26,573 nt of DNA from assembly GCA_002477465.1 (NCBI GenBank), contig DLPV01000069.1, positions 1-26,573 on the forward strand. The letters run 5' to 3'. The notes under the pieces were generated by a model. The model had not been told where the DNA came from. It was given only the letters and a program-made list of their open reading frames with translations, and searched no databases. The translations under genes and the position numbers were made by a program. Shown here piece after piece: positions 15,533-23,697 of this stretch (position 1 is the first letter of the stretch; each line of letters opens with the position of its first letter). This DNA comes from Gammaproteobacteria bacterium UBA7449. Lineage in GTDB: Bacteria > Pseudomonadota > Gammaproteobacteria > Pseudomonadales > Pseudohongiellaceae.

Positions 15533-17173
15533 GTGATCACAACTGCCCATCGAGCACGCTACACCTACCCAAGCCGATTACAAACCATCTCAACGGCACT
15601 AGTTATTGCTGCCGCATTTAGCTCTGGAGTAATCGTTGCTCAGGATGTCTCCGCGGAAGCCAGTTACGGCTCAATCGATCTGGCAGGTTTTTTTAGCCCA
15701 GACCCCTATAGAGAGGAAATATTGGCTGGTGGTTCGGTGAATGCCAGGGATGTTGCAGGATGCTCGGGTTATATTTCGGATGCCCCAGACCTGGAGTTGG
15801 GTTTTTCTAATCCCGCTAGTCAACTTGGCTTCTTTGTTACTAGCGATGTCGATACGACGCTGGTAATCAATGATCCTTCGGGAGACTGGCACTGTAACGA
15901 CGATTTCGATACGGCAGGTGGTACAAACGCGGGATTGAATTTTTCACGGCCCGAGGCCGGTGTTTATGATATCTGGGTAGGCTCCTACTCCGAAGATGAC
16001 ACATTTACTTCCGCCAATCTCTATATCACCGAGTTAGGCGCTCCCTGGAACGGGGTGAGCTCAAGCGATCAGTCAGAACTCGACCAGTTTGAAGACGCCA
16101 ACTATGGCGACTTCGATCTCACCGGCAATTTCGAGCCTGACCCCTTTCGAAGGACTATCAGAGCAGGCGGTTCAGTAAATGCAAACACAGTGCAGAACTG
16201 CAGCGGCTACGTAAGCAGTGCTCCAGACTTACAGCTGAATTTTTCACAACCCTCGACATACGATCTTAGCTTCTTTGTCGAAAGTGCACTGGATACCACC
16301 TTGGTAGTTAACGGCCCTAGCGGTGAATGGCATTGCAACGATGACTTCAACGGCAACAGTGGAACCAACCCTGGCGTAGTCTTCGCCGATCCCGACGAGG
16401 GTATTTATGACATCTGGGTAGGAACATACGCAGTAGATGACGCATTCACCGAAGTCGAACTCTATATCACTGAACTGGGCACTCCCTGGGAAGGTACGTC
16501 CGGTAACAGTACCGAGACCTTTCCCAGCTCAGGAGGAAGACAGCTCATCAGTTCCGGCACTGGATTCGTCGTGAGCGCTGACGGTCACATACTCACTAAC
16601 CACCATGTAATTGATGGTTGTGCGGCTCAGACTTTCCGGATTCGCGGTGACGTAGCTACCGATGCAGTAACGCTCGCCAGCAATGCCACTACCGACCTTG
16701 CGCTGCTCCGAGCAGATATTTCCGCCACACCCGCCGAGTTCAGTGGCGCGCAAACCCTACGGTTGGGAGATGAAGTGGTGGTCTATGGATTTCCTCTACT
16801 GGGCGATCTTTCTTCCCAGGGCAATCTCACCAATGGAATAGTCAGCGCCCTGAGTGGCCTGAATGATGATCTTAGTCGACTTCAGATGACCGCCCAGATC
16901 CAGCCTGGCAATAGCGGCGGCCCTGTAATGAATCGAAATGGCGAGATCGTAGGAGTGGTAGTGGAAACGGCCAATGATGAATTTTTCCGCGAACGGCGAG
17001 GAACCGCTGTGCAGAATTTGAATTTTGCCATTCGCGATTCAATCGCAAGAACATTCCTCGATACAAACAACGTAGATTATGTGCTCAACACTGCTGAGTC
17101 AGAATCGCGCAGCGTCGCTGATATCGCTGAGGCTGCACAACAGTACACTGGAATCATTAAATGCTATAGATAA
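15533..17173 (+). CDS. Secreted trypsin/HtrA-type serine protease with two N-terminal tandem repeats
   Basis: The frame is open from a GTG at 15410, but that lies beside IS91 debris, so the GTG at 15533 (546 residues) is preferred; neither has a good ribosome-binding site. A signal peptide follows (hydrophobic run ISTALVIAAAFSSGVIVAQ). Two similar repeats of about 128 residues come next (15665-16048 and 16103-16489), each containing GGSVNA, CSGY, DTTLV, WHCNDDF and YDIWVG. The C-terminal protease domain is S1C/HtrA-like: His codon 16604-16606 in TNHHVID, Asp 16694-16696 in TTDLALL and Ser 16913-16915 in QPGNSGGPV. No PDZ domain is present. The repeats resemble beta-sandwich domains of secreted peptidases. 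A role in extracellular protein breakdown or quality control is likely. The start is the least certain part. Confidence 0.82.
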   Translation: MITTAHRARYTYPSRLQTISTALVIAAAFSSGVIVAQDVSAEASYGSIDLAGFFSPDPYREEILAGGSVNARDVAGCSGYISDAPDLELGFSNPASQLGFFVTSDVDTTLVINDPSGDWHCNDDFDTAGGTNAGLNFSRPEAGVYDIWVGSYSEDDTFTSANLYITELGAPWNGVSSSDQSELDQFEDANYGDFDLTGNFEPDPFRRTIRAGGSVNANTVQNCSGYVSSAPDLQLNFSQPSTYDLSFFVESALDTTLVVNGPSGEWHCNDDFNGNSGTNPGVVFADPDEGIYDIWVGTYAVDDAFTEVELYITELGTPWEGTSGNSTETFPSSGGRQLISSGTGFVVSADGHILTNHHVIDGCAAQTFRIRGDVATDAVTLASNATTDLALLRADISATPAEFSGAQTLRLGDEVVVYGFPLLGDLSSQGNLTNGIVSALSGLNDDLSRLQMTAQIQPGNSGGPVMNRNGEIVGVVVETANDEFFRERRGTAVQNLNFAIRDSIARTFLDTNNVDYVLNTAESESRSVADIAEAAQQYTGIIKCYR

Positions 17174-17225
17174 TAGCGGCCTTACCCTCTTCAATCTTAA
17201 GCGGCAATAAACCAATAACAACTAG

Positions 17226-17660
17226 GCCATTCTTATCTCGGATCTTCTCAGCAAGGAACGCATCATCGCGCCCGCAGGCTATAACCGCTGGCGCGTGCTC
17301 CTCGCTTCTATCACCATCCATCTCTGCATCGGTTCTGTTTATGTATGAAGCATCTATAAACCTTCCCTCACCAAGGTGCACGGTGGAGTCACCAGCTCTG
17401 CTGAAGACTGGAGCCTCAGCGAAGTGATCTGTGTCTTTACAATAGCCATTGTTTTTCTTTGGTTGGCAGCCGCCTTTGCCGGCAAATGGCTGGAAAAAGT
17501 CGGCCTGCGCAAAGTAGGTGTTGCCTCTGCTTTGTGTTTGGGTAGTGGCTACCTGGTGGGAGCCGCCGGCATCATGACACATCAATTGTGGTTACTTTAC
17601 TTAGGCTACGGTGTCATCGGCGGCTGCGGACTTGGCTTGGGCTATGTGTCACCTGTCAGG
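17226..17660 (+). pseudogene. Broken MFS transporter (OFA/OxlT-type), N-terminal part only
   Basis: The frame from 17226 reads LSKERIIAPAGYNRWRVLL, IHLCIGSVYV, a TGA at 17346-17348, then continues in the same frame with SIYKPSLTKVHGG, DWSLSEV, GLRKVGVASALCLGSGYLVG and GCGLGLGYVSPV. This matches the first four membrane segments of oxalate/formate-antiporter-type MFS proteins. Three lesions are visible: no ATG/GTG/TTG start after the preceding in-frame stop; a nonsense codon where the family normally has an aromatic residue (TGG to TGA is the simple change); and abrupt loss of the rest of the gene at about 17655-17660, where IS3 sequence begins. It cannot make a working transporter. Confidence 0.8.
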
Positions 17661-18322
17661 TATTCGGATAATTGACCCGAGATATAGCACGGACCATTAT
17701 CACTCAATAGGCGGAGCTCATGCCGCACCTTTACTTCGTCCAGACCGCTAAAGGCCAGTGCATCATCCAATGTATTCGACACATCCGTCGCCCCCATACT
17801 CGTGCATAAGCGCCACGAGATAATAAAGCGCGAGTAGTCATCAAGTTCCGTCGATAGGTAATACCAACCCCAGCCAATGATCTTGAAATAGGTAAAGTCG
17901 CTTTGCCACATCTCATTCACTCGTGTGGTCGGTTGTCGGAATTTATCACTAGCCTGCATCAGGATGTACGCAAGTCTGGTGATTAGGTCTTGTTCCTTTA
18001 AAAGCCTGCATACATTCGATTCCGATACATAGTAGTCCTTTTCATCGGTGTGACTGACGGCAATTTCACGTGGCGACAAGTCAGGTTTATCCAGCGCTAA
18101 CTCAATAACGGAATCGCGATGCTCCTCAGTGATCTTGTTCCATATGGGTTTCGGTGCGGGCTTCCTGTCTTCCAGGCCATCAATGCCATTTTCCTGATAG
18201 CGCTTCAGCCAGTTGTAGAACGTGGGCTTATGAATATCCAGTCGCTCCAGCGTCTTCTTGATCGACAGGTTAGAGTTTTGCAACAGCTGAATGGCAGCTT
18301 TATCGGATCCAGAGCACCTCAT
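17642..18322 (-). pseudogene. IS3-family transposase OrfB, 3'-truncated
   Basis: The 226-codon frame has the OrfB N-terminal helix-turn-helix region (LSIKKTLERLDIHKPTFYNWLKRYQ split over positions 19-43), HTH_21-like sequence, and the start of the rve integrase core. The first catalytic Asp is in WQSDFTYF and the second in LLSDNGPCYIS. The frame then ends after LSEYL. The third catalytic residue (Glu, in the usual HPQTQGKIER block) and the rest are missing because the element is fused to the MFS pseudogene at about 17660. Its ATG overlaps the OrfA stop (ATGA), a normal arrangement for translational coupling in such elements. Inactive. Confidence 0.88.
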
Positions 18323-18755
18323 ATATCGTCCTCCCCATCCCCGAGCACGCTTTTTTTAAGCAGCTTGTTTTCCAAAACTACTTTGCCCAGCGTTTCCTTG
18401 AGCGCAGAAGATTCAGCGCGTAGCTCCTTTACTTCATCCGACGTGGCCTCGCGCAGCGTATCGCCAGCCAAACGCTTCTTACCAGCTTCCAGGAAATCCT
18501 TGCTCCAGCGAAAATATACATTCGGGTTCAGGCCTTGACGGCGGCATAGCTCGGCAACGGTCTCTGCGCCACGCAGACCTTCGAGCACGATGCTAATCTT
18601 TTCTTCGGGGGAATACTTCTTGCGGGTACGGCGCCGGATATCTCGTACTGTCTTTTCCGCGCTTCGTTTCTATGTCATCATCATTCCCTTTAGGATTGAC
18701 GATGAACCAAATTTATCTCTTAGGCAATCAGGCTAAACGGTGCTGACGGGGTACA
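17660..18755 (-). mobile_element. Truncated IS3-family insertion sequence
   Basis: The element has OrfA and OrfB on the minus strand. Its upstream end is probably near 18755, where the minus strand reads TGTACCCCGTCAGCACCG; IS3 elements begin with TG. The downstream end is missing: transposase coding sequence stops abruptly at the MFS pseudogene without a terminal inverted repeat or target duplication, so a deletion or recombination, not a clean insertion, made this boundary. Confidence 0.75.
18319..18684 (-). pseudogene. IS3-family transposase OrfA with early amber stop
   Basis: From ATG at 18684 the frame reads MMMT, then TAG at 18670-18672, then KRSAEKTVRDIRRRTRKKYS, EEKISIVLEGLRG, AELCRRQGLNPNVYFRWSKDF, AGKKRLAGDT and a leucine-rich end (LKETLGKVVLENKLLKKS). 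This is a typical IS3 OrfA helix-turn-helix plus leucine zipper. The AAAGGGA ribosome-binding site stands before the ATG run, so the TAG at codon 5 is a true premature stop. Internal starts (for example a GTG at 18588) would give only a shortened protein. With OrfB also truncated, the element is dead. Confidence 0.8.
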
Positions 18756-18792
18756 GCTTTGGATTTCTAGATCAATCGGGATAATTTGTGTC

Positions 18793-20421
18793 TTAGGGTT
18801 GTTTCCTTAGATTAGGGATCTCCCCACTCTTTATCCGCGCCTGGTAACTCTTTAGCTCTCTCTTGATAATCGGCGCCAAAATATAAAGCCCAAAGATGTT
18901 CGGCAGCGCGATAACAAATACCAGTGCGTCAGAAAAATCCAGCACTGCATCAAGCTGGATCATGCAGCCAAGAGCAGCAAACCCGCAGAAAATAGTCTTG
19001 AATACTATTTCAGCCTTAGCTGACTCGCCAATGATATAGGTCCAACCCTTGAGCCCATAATAGGACCAGGACAACAGGGTTGAGAAGGCGAACATGATAG
19101 CAATAATGGAAAGCGGCACTGTTGACCAGCTTAAGGTACTGCCGAATGCCCGGGAGGTGAGTTCGATTCCTTGCATACCAGCACCTGCCAATTCAGGTTC
19201 ATAAACAGTAGTCAGAATAACCAGTGCTGTCAGGGTACAGATCACCACGGTATCTATAAAAGGCTCCATCAGGGCAACGAATCCCTCCGTGACCGGTTCT
19301 TGAGTTTTAACCGCCGAGTGAGCTATTGCCGCGGAGCCGATACCGGCTTCATTTGAAAACACGGCGCGTTGGAATCCCATGATCATCACACCGAGCATGC
19401 CACCGCTCATGGCGGTTGGATTAAAAGCCTCTGTGGCTATCGCTGATATTGCCCATGGAATTCTGTCGGCGTTGAGGAAAATAACCGTCAGAGAACCCAG
19501 CACGTAAGCCAGGGCCATAAAAGGAACTAGCCTGCTGGTGACACGCGCAATGCTCTTAATACCGCCGATGATCACTACCCCAACGAGACAGGCCAGCATG
19601 CCACCAAAGAGCCAACCCTTGTCGGCGAAGAAACCAGACTCGCCGCCGGTTACCACGACGAATTGCTCAAACGCCTGATTCGACTGGAACATATTGCCGA
19701 TACCCATGCATCCGATCACGATGGCAAGCGCATAGAAGTACCCCATGGGCTTGCCCAGCCAAGCCAGGTTTCGTTCTTTCAAACCCTGCTCTAGATAGTA
19801 CATTGGGCCACCGGAGATACTGCCGTCTGGATTGATCTTGCGATACTTGACCCCAAGCACACACTCGGCGAACTTGGTGGACATGCCCAGCAATCCAGCG
19901 AGCATCAGCCAGAATGTTGCCCCAGGCCCAGCCAATGAAATAATGATGGCCACGCTACTGATATTGCCAATTCCAACAGTACCCGCGACTGCAGTCGTCA
20001 ATGCCTGGAAATGACTTAGCTCGCCTTTATGATCTGATTTGCTGAAATCGCCGCGCAACAATTCAAAGGCGTGTTTGAAACCGCGTAGATTGAGAAACTT
20101 CAAATAGAAAGTGAAGAATGTGGAGGCTGCTATTAACCACAGCACGATCAGTGGCAGTTGAGCACCAAAGACACTGACCTCAAAGAAAATGAAACCTGCA
20201 ACGGCATCCGTGATGGGCTGCATGGCGGCATTGATCGATGCATCGATGCCATTTGCTGAGGCGGGTTGGCTGATCAATGAAGCCAACATCACCAGCATCC
20301 CATTTTTCTGAACCTTTCGACTGCTACTGACTTTATTTATTAAGATCTTCTTGAGACCGAGCAACCGACTGCAATAGTTTCCCCGATCTCTATATAATGC
20401 CGCTGGATTAATGATCTTCAT
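18793..20421 (-). CDS. Sodium:alanine/glycine symporter, AGCS family
   Basis: This inner-membrane protein should import alanine, glycine or a similar small amino compound with sodium. Family signatures are GTVGIGNISSVAIIISLAGPGATFWL, GMSTKFAECVLGVKYR, GGPMYYLEQG, and GFQRAVFSNEAGIGSAAIAHS, with about ten membrane segments. The start is uncertain. ATG at 20421 has its purine-rich site directly adjacent. A later ATG at 20298 gives MLVMLASLISQPASA as a signal-like start and leaves room for the TATAAT box (20393-20398) of the divergent aldehyde dehydrogenase gene; 20298 may well be the true start. Divergent placement with the dehydrogenase-amidotransferase pair suggests shared regulation and substrate uptake for that pathway. 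Family call is firm. Confidence 0.93.
   Translation of the reverse strand: MKIINPAALYRDRGNYCSRLLGLKKILINKVSSSRKVQKNGMLVMLASLISQPASANGIDASINAAMQPITDAVAGFIFFEVSVFGAQLPLIVLWLIAASTFFTFYLKFLNLRGFKHAFELLRGDFSKSDHKGELSHFQALTTAVAGTVGIGNISSVAIIISLAGPGATFWLMLAGLLGMSTKFAECVLGVKYRKINPDGSISGGPMYYLEQGLKERNLAWLGKPMGYFYALAIVIGCMGIGNMFQSNQAFEQFVVVTGGESGFFADKGWLFGGMLACLVGVVIIGGIKSIARVTSRLVPFMALAYVLGSLTVIFLNADRIPWAISAIATEAFNPTAMSGGMLGVMIMGFQRAVFSNEAGIGSAAIAHSAVKTQEPVTEGFVALMEPFIDTVVICTLTALVILTTVYEPELAGAGMQGIELTSRAFGSTLSWSTVPLSIIAIMFAFSTLLSWSYYGLKGWTYIIGESAKAEIVFKTIFCGFAALGCMIQLDAVLDFSDALVFVIALPNIFGLYILAPIIKRELKSYQARIKSGEIPNLRKQP
20393..20398 (+). promoter_or_regulatory. Possible -10 box for the aldehyde dehydrogenase operon
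   Basis: A perfect TATAAT lies 70 bp before the ATG at 20468. The -35 region about 17 bp upstream (TGCAAT) is weak, so an activator may be needed. If real, it argues that the divergent symporter gene starts at 20298 rather than 20421. Confidence 0.35.
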
Positions 20422-20467
20422 CTCCCCTGCCAATTGGCATTTCAAACAAGCATAAGCGAATTCAAAG

Positions 20468-21871
20468 ATGAATCAGCCCGGGAATCCCACCCACTTACAA
20501 TGTATCTCGCCAGTTGATGGCTCAGTCTATGTTGAGCGAGAACTGGCAGACCCTGTTACGATTACACAGTCTATTGAGTTATCACGCTCAGCGCAAAAAC
20601 AATGGCAGCAGACCAGCATCGACGAGCGCGCCAGAATCTGTGAAGCGGCTGTTCAGTACTTTGAAGAGAAGCAAACCCAGATTGCGGAAGAAATTGCCTG
20701 GCAGATGGGTCGACCCATTGCCTTTGCCGGTGGCGAAGTGAATGGGCTTGCCGAACGCGCTCGCCATATGATTGCCAGCGCTGAGCAGTCCCTGGCCGAT
20801 ATCGTCCCAGCCAAACAGGAAGGTTTTAATCGATTCATCCGCAGACAGCCCTTAGGCACGGTTTTCACCATCGCACCCTGGAACTATCCTCTGTTAACAG
20901 CCGTTAATTCGATCGTACCTGCGCTGATGGCTGGAAACAGCGTAATCCTGAAACCTTCGGCACAGGTCCCATTATGTGGAGAACACTTTACCCAGGCATT
21001 TGAAGCAACGGGAATCCCTGAGGGCGTGATTCAAAATCTATTTCTTAGCCACGCAGATACGGAAAAAATTATTGGTTCCAGGGAATTGGATTTCGTTTGC
21101 TTCACTGGATCTGTTCCCGCAGGCCAGCGAATCGAACAAGCCGCAGCCGGAACCTTTGTCGGCGTCAGCCTAGAACTCGGTGGCAAAGATCCCGCCTATG
21201 TCAGGGAAGACGCTGACTTCGACAGCAGTGTTGAAAGCCTGGTTGATGGCGCCTTTTTAAATTCCGGACAATCATGCTGCGGCATCGAACGAATCTATGT
21301 CCATGAAACGCTTTTCGACAAGTTTGTCGAAGCCTATGTCGAGCAGGTTAAGCAGTACGTTCTCGCCAGTCCGTTAGAGAAGCAGACCACACTGGGGCCC
21401 GTTGTAAAAAACTCAGCTGCAGATTGGGTACGCAAGCAGGTAGCTGCAGCAATCGATGCAGGCGCGACACCGTGCATTGATCCCTCACATTTTCCAAATG
21501 CTACTGACGACACAACCTATCTTGCACCGCAGGTGTTAATCGACGTTAACCATAAAATGTCAGTGATGTCTGAAGAGAGCTTTGGACCTGTTGTTGGTAT
21601 CATGCCTGTGAGCAATGACGAGGAAGCGGTTGGCTTGATGAACGATAGTGATCTGGGACTCACTGCCTCACTCTGGACGCAGAATGAATCCCTGACCGAA
21701 CAGTTGGGAGAGAGATTGCAATGCGGCACTGTTTTCATGAATCGCTGTGACTACCTTGACCCTGCCCTGGTCTGGACGGGAGTAAAGAATACTGGACGGG
21801 GTGCTGCGCTCTCAGAGCTGGGCTATCATCAACTCACTCAAACCAAATCATTCCACCTGAAAAATGCCTAG
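20468..21871 (+). CDS. NAD(P)-dependent aldehyde dehydrogenase
   Basis: The 467-residue protein spans a full ALDH fold. Key motifs are IAPWNYPLLTAVNSIVPALMAGNSVILKPS for cofactor binding (in two overlapping blocks), FTGSVPAGQRI, the general base Glu236 in LELGGKDP and the nucleophile Cys270 in NSGQSCCGIERIYVH. EESFGPVVGIMPV is the late conserved block. It would oxidise an aldehyde to a carboxylate in the cytoplasm. The next gene, a glutamine amidotransferase, starts 27 bp downstream and is probably co-transcribed. The symporter is divergent. If the cluster handles taurine-like compounds, aminoacetaldehyde is a candidate substrate (inference). Succinate-semialdehyde-type or lactaldehyde-type activity is equally possible from sequence alone. 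Confidence 0.93.
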   Translation: MNQPGNPTHLQCISPVDGSVYVERELADPVTITQSIELSRSAQKQWQQTSIDERARICEAAVQYFEEKQTQIAEEIAWQMGRPIAFAGGEVNGLAERARHMIASAEQSLADIVPAKQEGFNRFIRRQPLGTVFTIAPWNYPLLTAVNSIVPALMAGNSVILKPSAQVPLCGEHFTQAFEATGIPEGVIQNLFLSHADTEKIIGSRELDFVCFTGSVPAGQRIEQAAAGTFVGVSLELGGKDPAYVREDADFDSSVESLVDGAFLNSGQSCCGIERIYVHETLFDKFVEAYVEQVKQYVLASPLEKQTTLGPVVKNSAADWVRKQVAAAIDAGATPCIDPSHFPNATDDTTYLAPQVLIDVNHKMSVMSEESFGPVVGIMPVSNDEEAVGLMNDSDLGLTASLWTQNESLTEQLGERLQCGTVFMNRCDYLDPALVWTGVKNTGRGAALSELGYHQLTQTKSFHLKNA

Positions 21872-21898
21872 TTTGTTCATAAGAAAATTCGCAAAGCC

Positions 21899-22627
21899 AT
21901 GAAGATAGGAATCCTCAACGCCGATGCAGTAAAGCCAGAGTTCGCGGTGGAATTCGGCGAATATCCCGATATGTTTGCCGACCTGCTGCTGGCGGTGAAA
22001 CCGGATCTCGAATTGGTGACCTATGAGGTTGTCCATGGCGAGTACCCGGCAGATCTGGATGAGGCAGATGCCTACATTATTACAGGTAGCAAACTCAGCG
22101 TGTACGACGATGTACCCTGGGTTAAACAACTCAAAGACTTTGTTGTGCAATTGCATGCCGCTGAGAAGGCGTTAGTTGGCATCTGTTTCGGCCACCAGAT
22201 GGTTGCGGAAGCGCTGGGCGGTAAAACCTCGCCAGCAGACGCGGGTTGGTGCGTGGGTGTACACACAATCGAGCCCACGACGGATGCTGCAGCTTATGGT
22301 TTGTCAGATTCTGCGATCCATCTGCGATCTAATCACAAAGATCAGGTGACGAAACTTCCACCAGGCGGGAAGGTGCTTGCAAGCACAGAGACTTGCCCTA
22401 TCGCATCCATGGGATTAGGCGAGCATATTCTTACCTTCCAGGGTCACCCTGAATTCAGTGAGGAATATGCCAGGGCATTGCTAAACATGCGGCGCGATAT
22501 ATTTGGGGAAGAACTCTACCAATCTGCGATCAACTCACTGGAAACCGAAACAGATAATCCCAGTGTCGCTCGACACATTGTAGAATTTGTCTCTCGCTCA
22601 GCAAGCGAATCCAGACAAGAATACTAG
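21899..22627 (+). CDS. Class I glutamine amidotransferase-like protein
   Basis: This 242-residue protein is a stand-alone class I GATase domain. The nucleophile Cys96 lies in VGICFGHQMVAEALGG, and His183/Glu185 in FQGHPEFSEEY complete the triad. The middle (LRSNHKDQVTKLPPGG) matches the substrate-loop region of GMP-synthase-type GATases. It would hydrolyse glutamine or a gamma-glutamyl amide; partner-free members of this group are often of unknown substrate, some being gamma-glutamyl hydrolases in amine catabolism. Coupling with an aldehyde dehydrogenase recalls gamma-glutamylated amine pathways (puu-like), but no gamma-glutamyl ligase gene is in the window. Its stop codon overlaps the stop of the convergent dioxygenase gene through a shared CTAG. 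Confidence 0.88.
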   Translation: MKIGILNADAVKPEFAVEFGEYPDMFADLLLAVKPDLELVTYEVVHGEYPADLDEADAYIITGSKLSVYDDVPWVKQLKDFVVQLHAAEKALVGICFGHQMVAEALGGKTSPADAGWCVGVHTIEPTTDAAAYGLSDSAIHLRSNHKDQVTKLPPGGKVLASTETCPIASMGLGEHILTFQGHPEFSEEYARALLNMRRDIFGEELYQSAINSLETETDNPSVARHIVEFVSRSASESRQEY

Positions 22628-23448
22628 TAAGGCTTATCCCCATCGATAACGACTCGATGCAACATCCTGTGGTCAGGGAAATAGTCGTTGATGGGTTTGT
22701 GTTGTGTACTTCTATTGTCCCAGATCGCGATTGAGTTTGGCTCCCATTTAAAACGGCAACTGAACTCTGGCGTGGTGACATGATCATAGAGAAAATTCAG
22801 TATCGCATCGCTCTCTCCTCTGCTCAGCTCCAGAATGCGTGTGGTGAATAGCGAGTTCACAAAGATCACTTTCTTGCCGCTCTCCGGATGAGTACGAATA
22901 ACCGGGTGAACTACTGGAGGATTATCAACTACTGCCTGTGCGAGTCTTTCCCTTCCACCTGGTTCCGCCAGGCTTTCCTTGAATCCATAACTAAAGTCAT
23001 GTTCCGCGGTAAGGCCAGATAAAAAACTCTGCATGGGTGCAGACAGCGCATCGTATGCCGTTGTCATACTCGCCCACATGGTATCCCCACCCTTGGGAGG
23101 CACAATTTTCGAATGCAAGACACAGCCTAGAGGTGGATGCTTACGAAATGTCATGTCGGTATGCCAGGCCTCGATCTTGGTCGGGTTTTCTGCAGTGCTT
23201 TCCAGAATAGTGATTTCCGGAATGCCTTCTACCGTTGCATAGGCTGGATGAGTCTGCAGTGGGCCGAAGGAAGCTGCCAGCGCCCTGTGCTGCTCAGGGC
23301 TGATATCCTGATCACGAAAAAAGATGACCTCATGTTCCACCAGTTGACGCCTGACTTCTTTGAATACCTCTGGCGTCAACCCGGTGGTCAGATCAACACC
23401 ATGAAGCTCCGCACCGAGGGCGTTGGCGAGTGGATTAACCGTGAACAT
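22624..23448 (-). CDS. TauD/TfdA-family Fe(II)/2-oxoglutarate-dependent dioxygenase
   Basis: The 274-residue enzyme aligns by eye along its whole length with taurine dioxygenase. The iron ligands are His96 and Asp98 (EAWHTDMTF) and His250 (NRSTQHKP); Arg265 (LHRVV) should bind 2-oxoglutarate. Residues matching the known taurine pocket of E. coli TauD are His67 and Tyr70 (THPAY), Phe152 (EHDF), Phe201 (LFTTR) and Arg265. The Asn that contacts the sulfonate just before the HxD motif appears replaced (KIEAW). So an alkylsulfonate or similar small acid is likely, and strict taurine specificity is doubtful. No taurine ABC transporter is nearby, but a symporter is encoded in the cluster. The start ATG at 23448 has only a weak ribosome-binding site. 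Confidence 0.9.
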   Translation of the reverse strand: MFTVNPLANALGAELHGVDLTTGLTPEVFKEVRRQLVEHEVIFFRDQDISPEQHRALAASFGPLQTHPAYATVEGIPEITILESTAENPTKIEAWHTDMTFRKHPPLGCVLHSKIVPPKGGDTMWASMTTAYDALSAPMQSFLSGLTAEHDFSYGFKESLAEPGGRERLAQAVVDNPPVVHPVIRTHPESGKKVIFVNSLFTTRILELSRGESDAILNFLYDHVTTPEFSCRFKWEPNSIAIWDNRSTQHKPINDYFPDHRMLHRVVIDGDKPY

Positions 23449-23648
23449 GTATTATCCGATATAGTTTCTTGCTTCTGTGTTAATTCCAGCAAGTAAAAAA
23501 TGAACGATATTCTTATAACAAGGAGATGTCTAGCTTCGTGGCACTGAGCGATAAGACAAACTGAAATCAGCTAGAGCTTTCATGAAATCACCCAGTTTTG
23601 ATCCTGGAGTGAACGCTTATGACCGTTTATCCGCGGCTATTCTCGCCA

Positions 23649-23687
23649 GCAGGCCGAGTGCTAGCCGCGTACCTTAGCGAGGCCTGC
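23649..23687. repeat. Imperfect hairpin downstream of the propeller gene
   Basis: GCAGGCC (23649-23655) pairs with GGCCTGC (23681-23687), with further partial pairing inside. It lies just past the 3' end of the large minus-strand gene and could act in transcription termination, but no T-run follows. Confidence 0.35.
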
Positions 23688-23697
23688 TTATGGCTCT

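Noticed and set aside
17157..17585. 142-codon minus-strand frame overlapping the MFS pseudogene
   Set aside because: The opposite strand has clear MFS family motifs, which explains the sequence; the minus frame has none.
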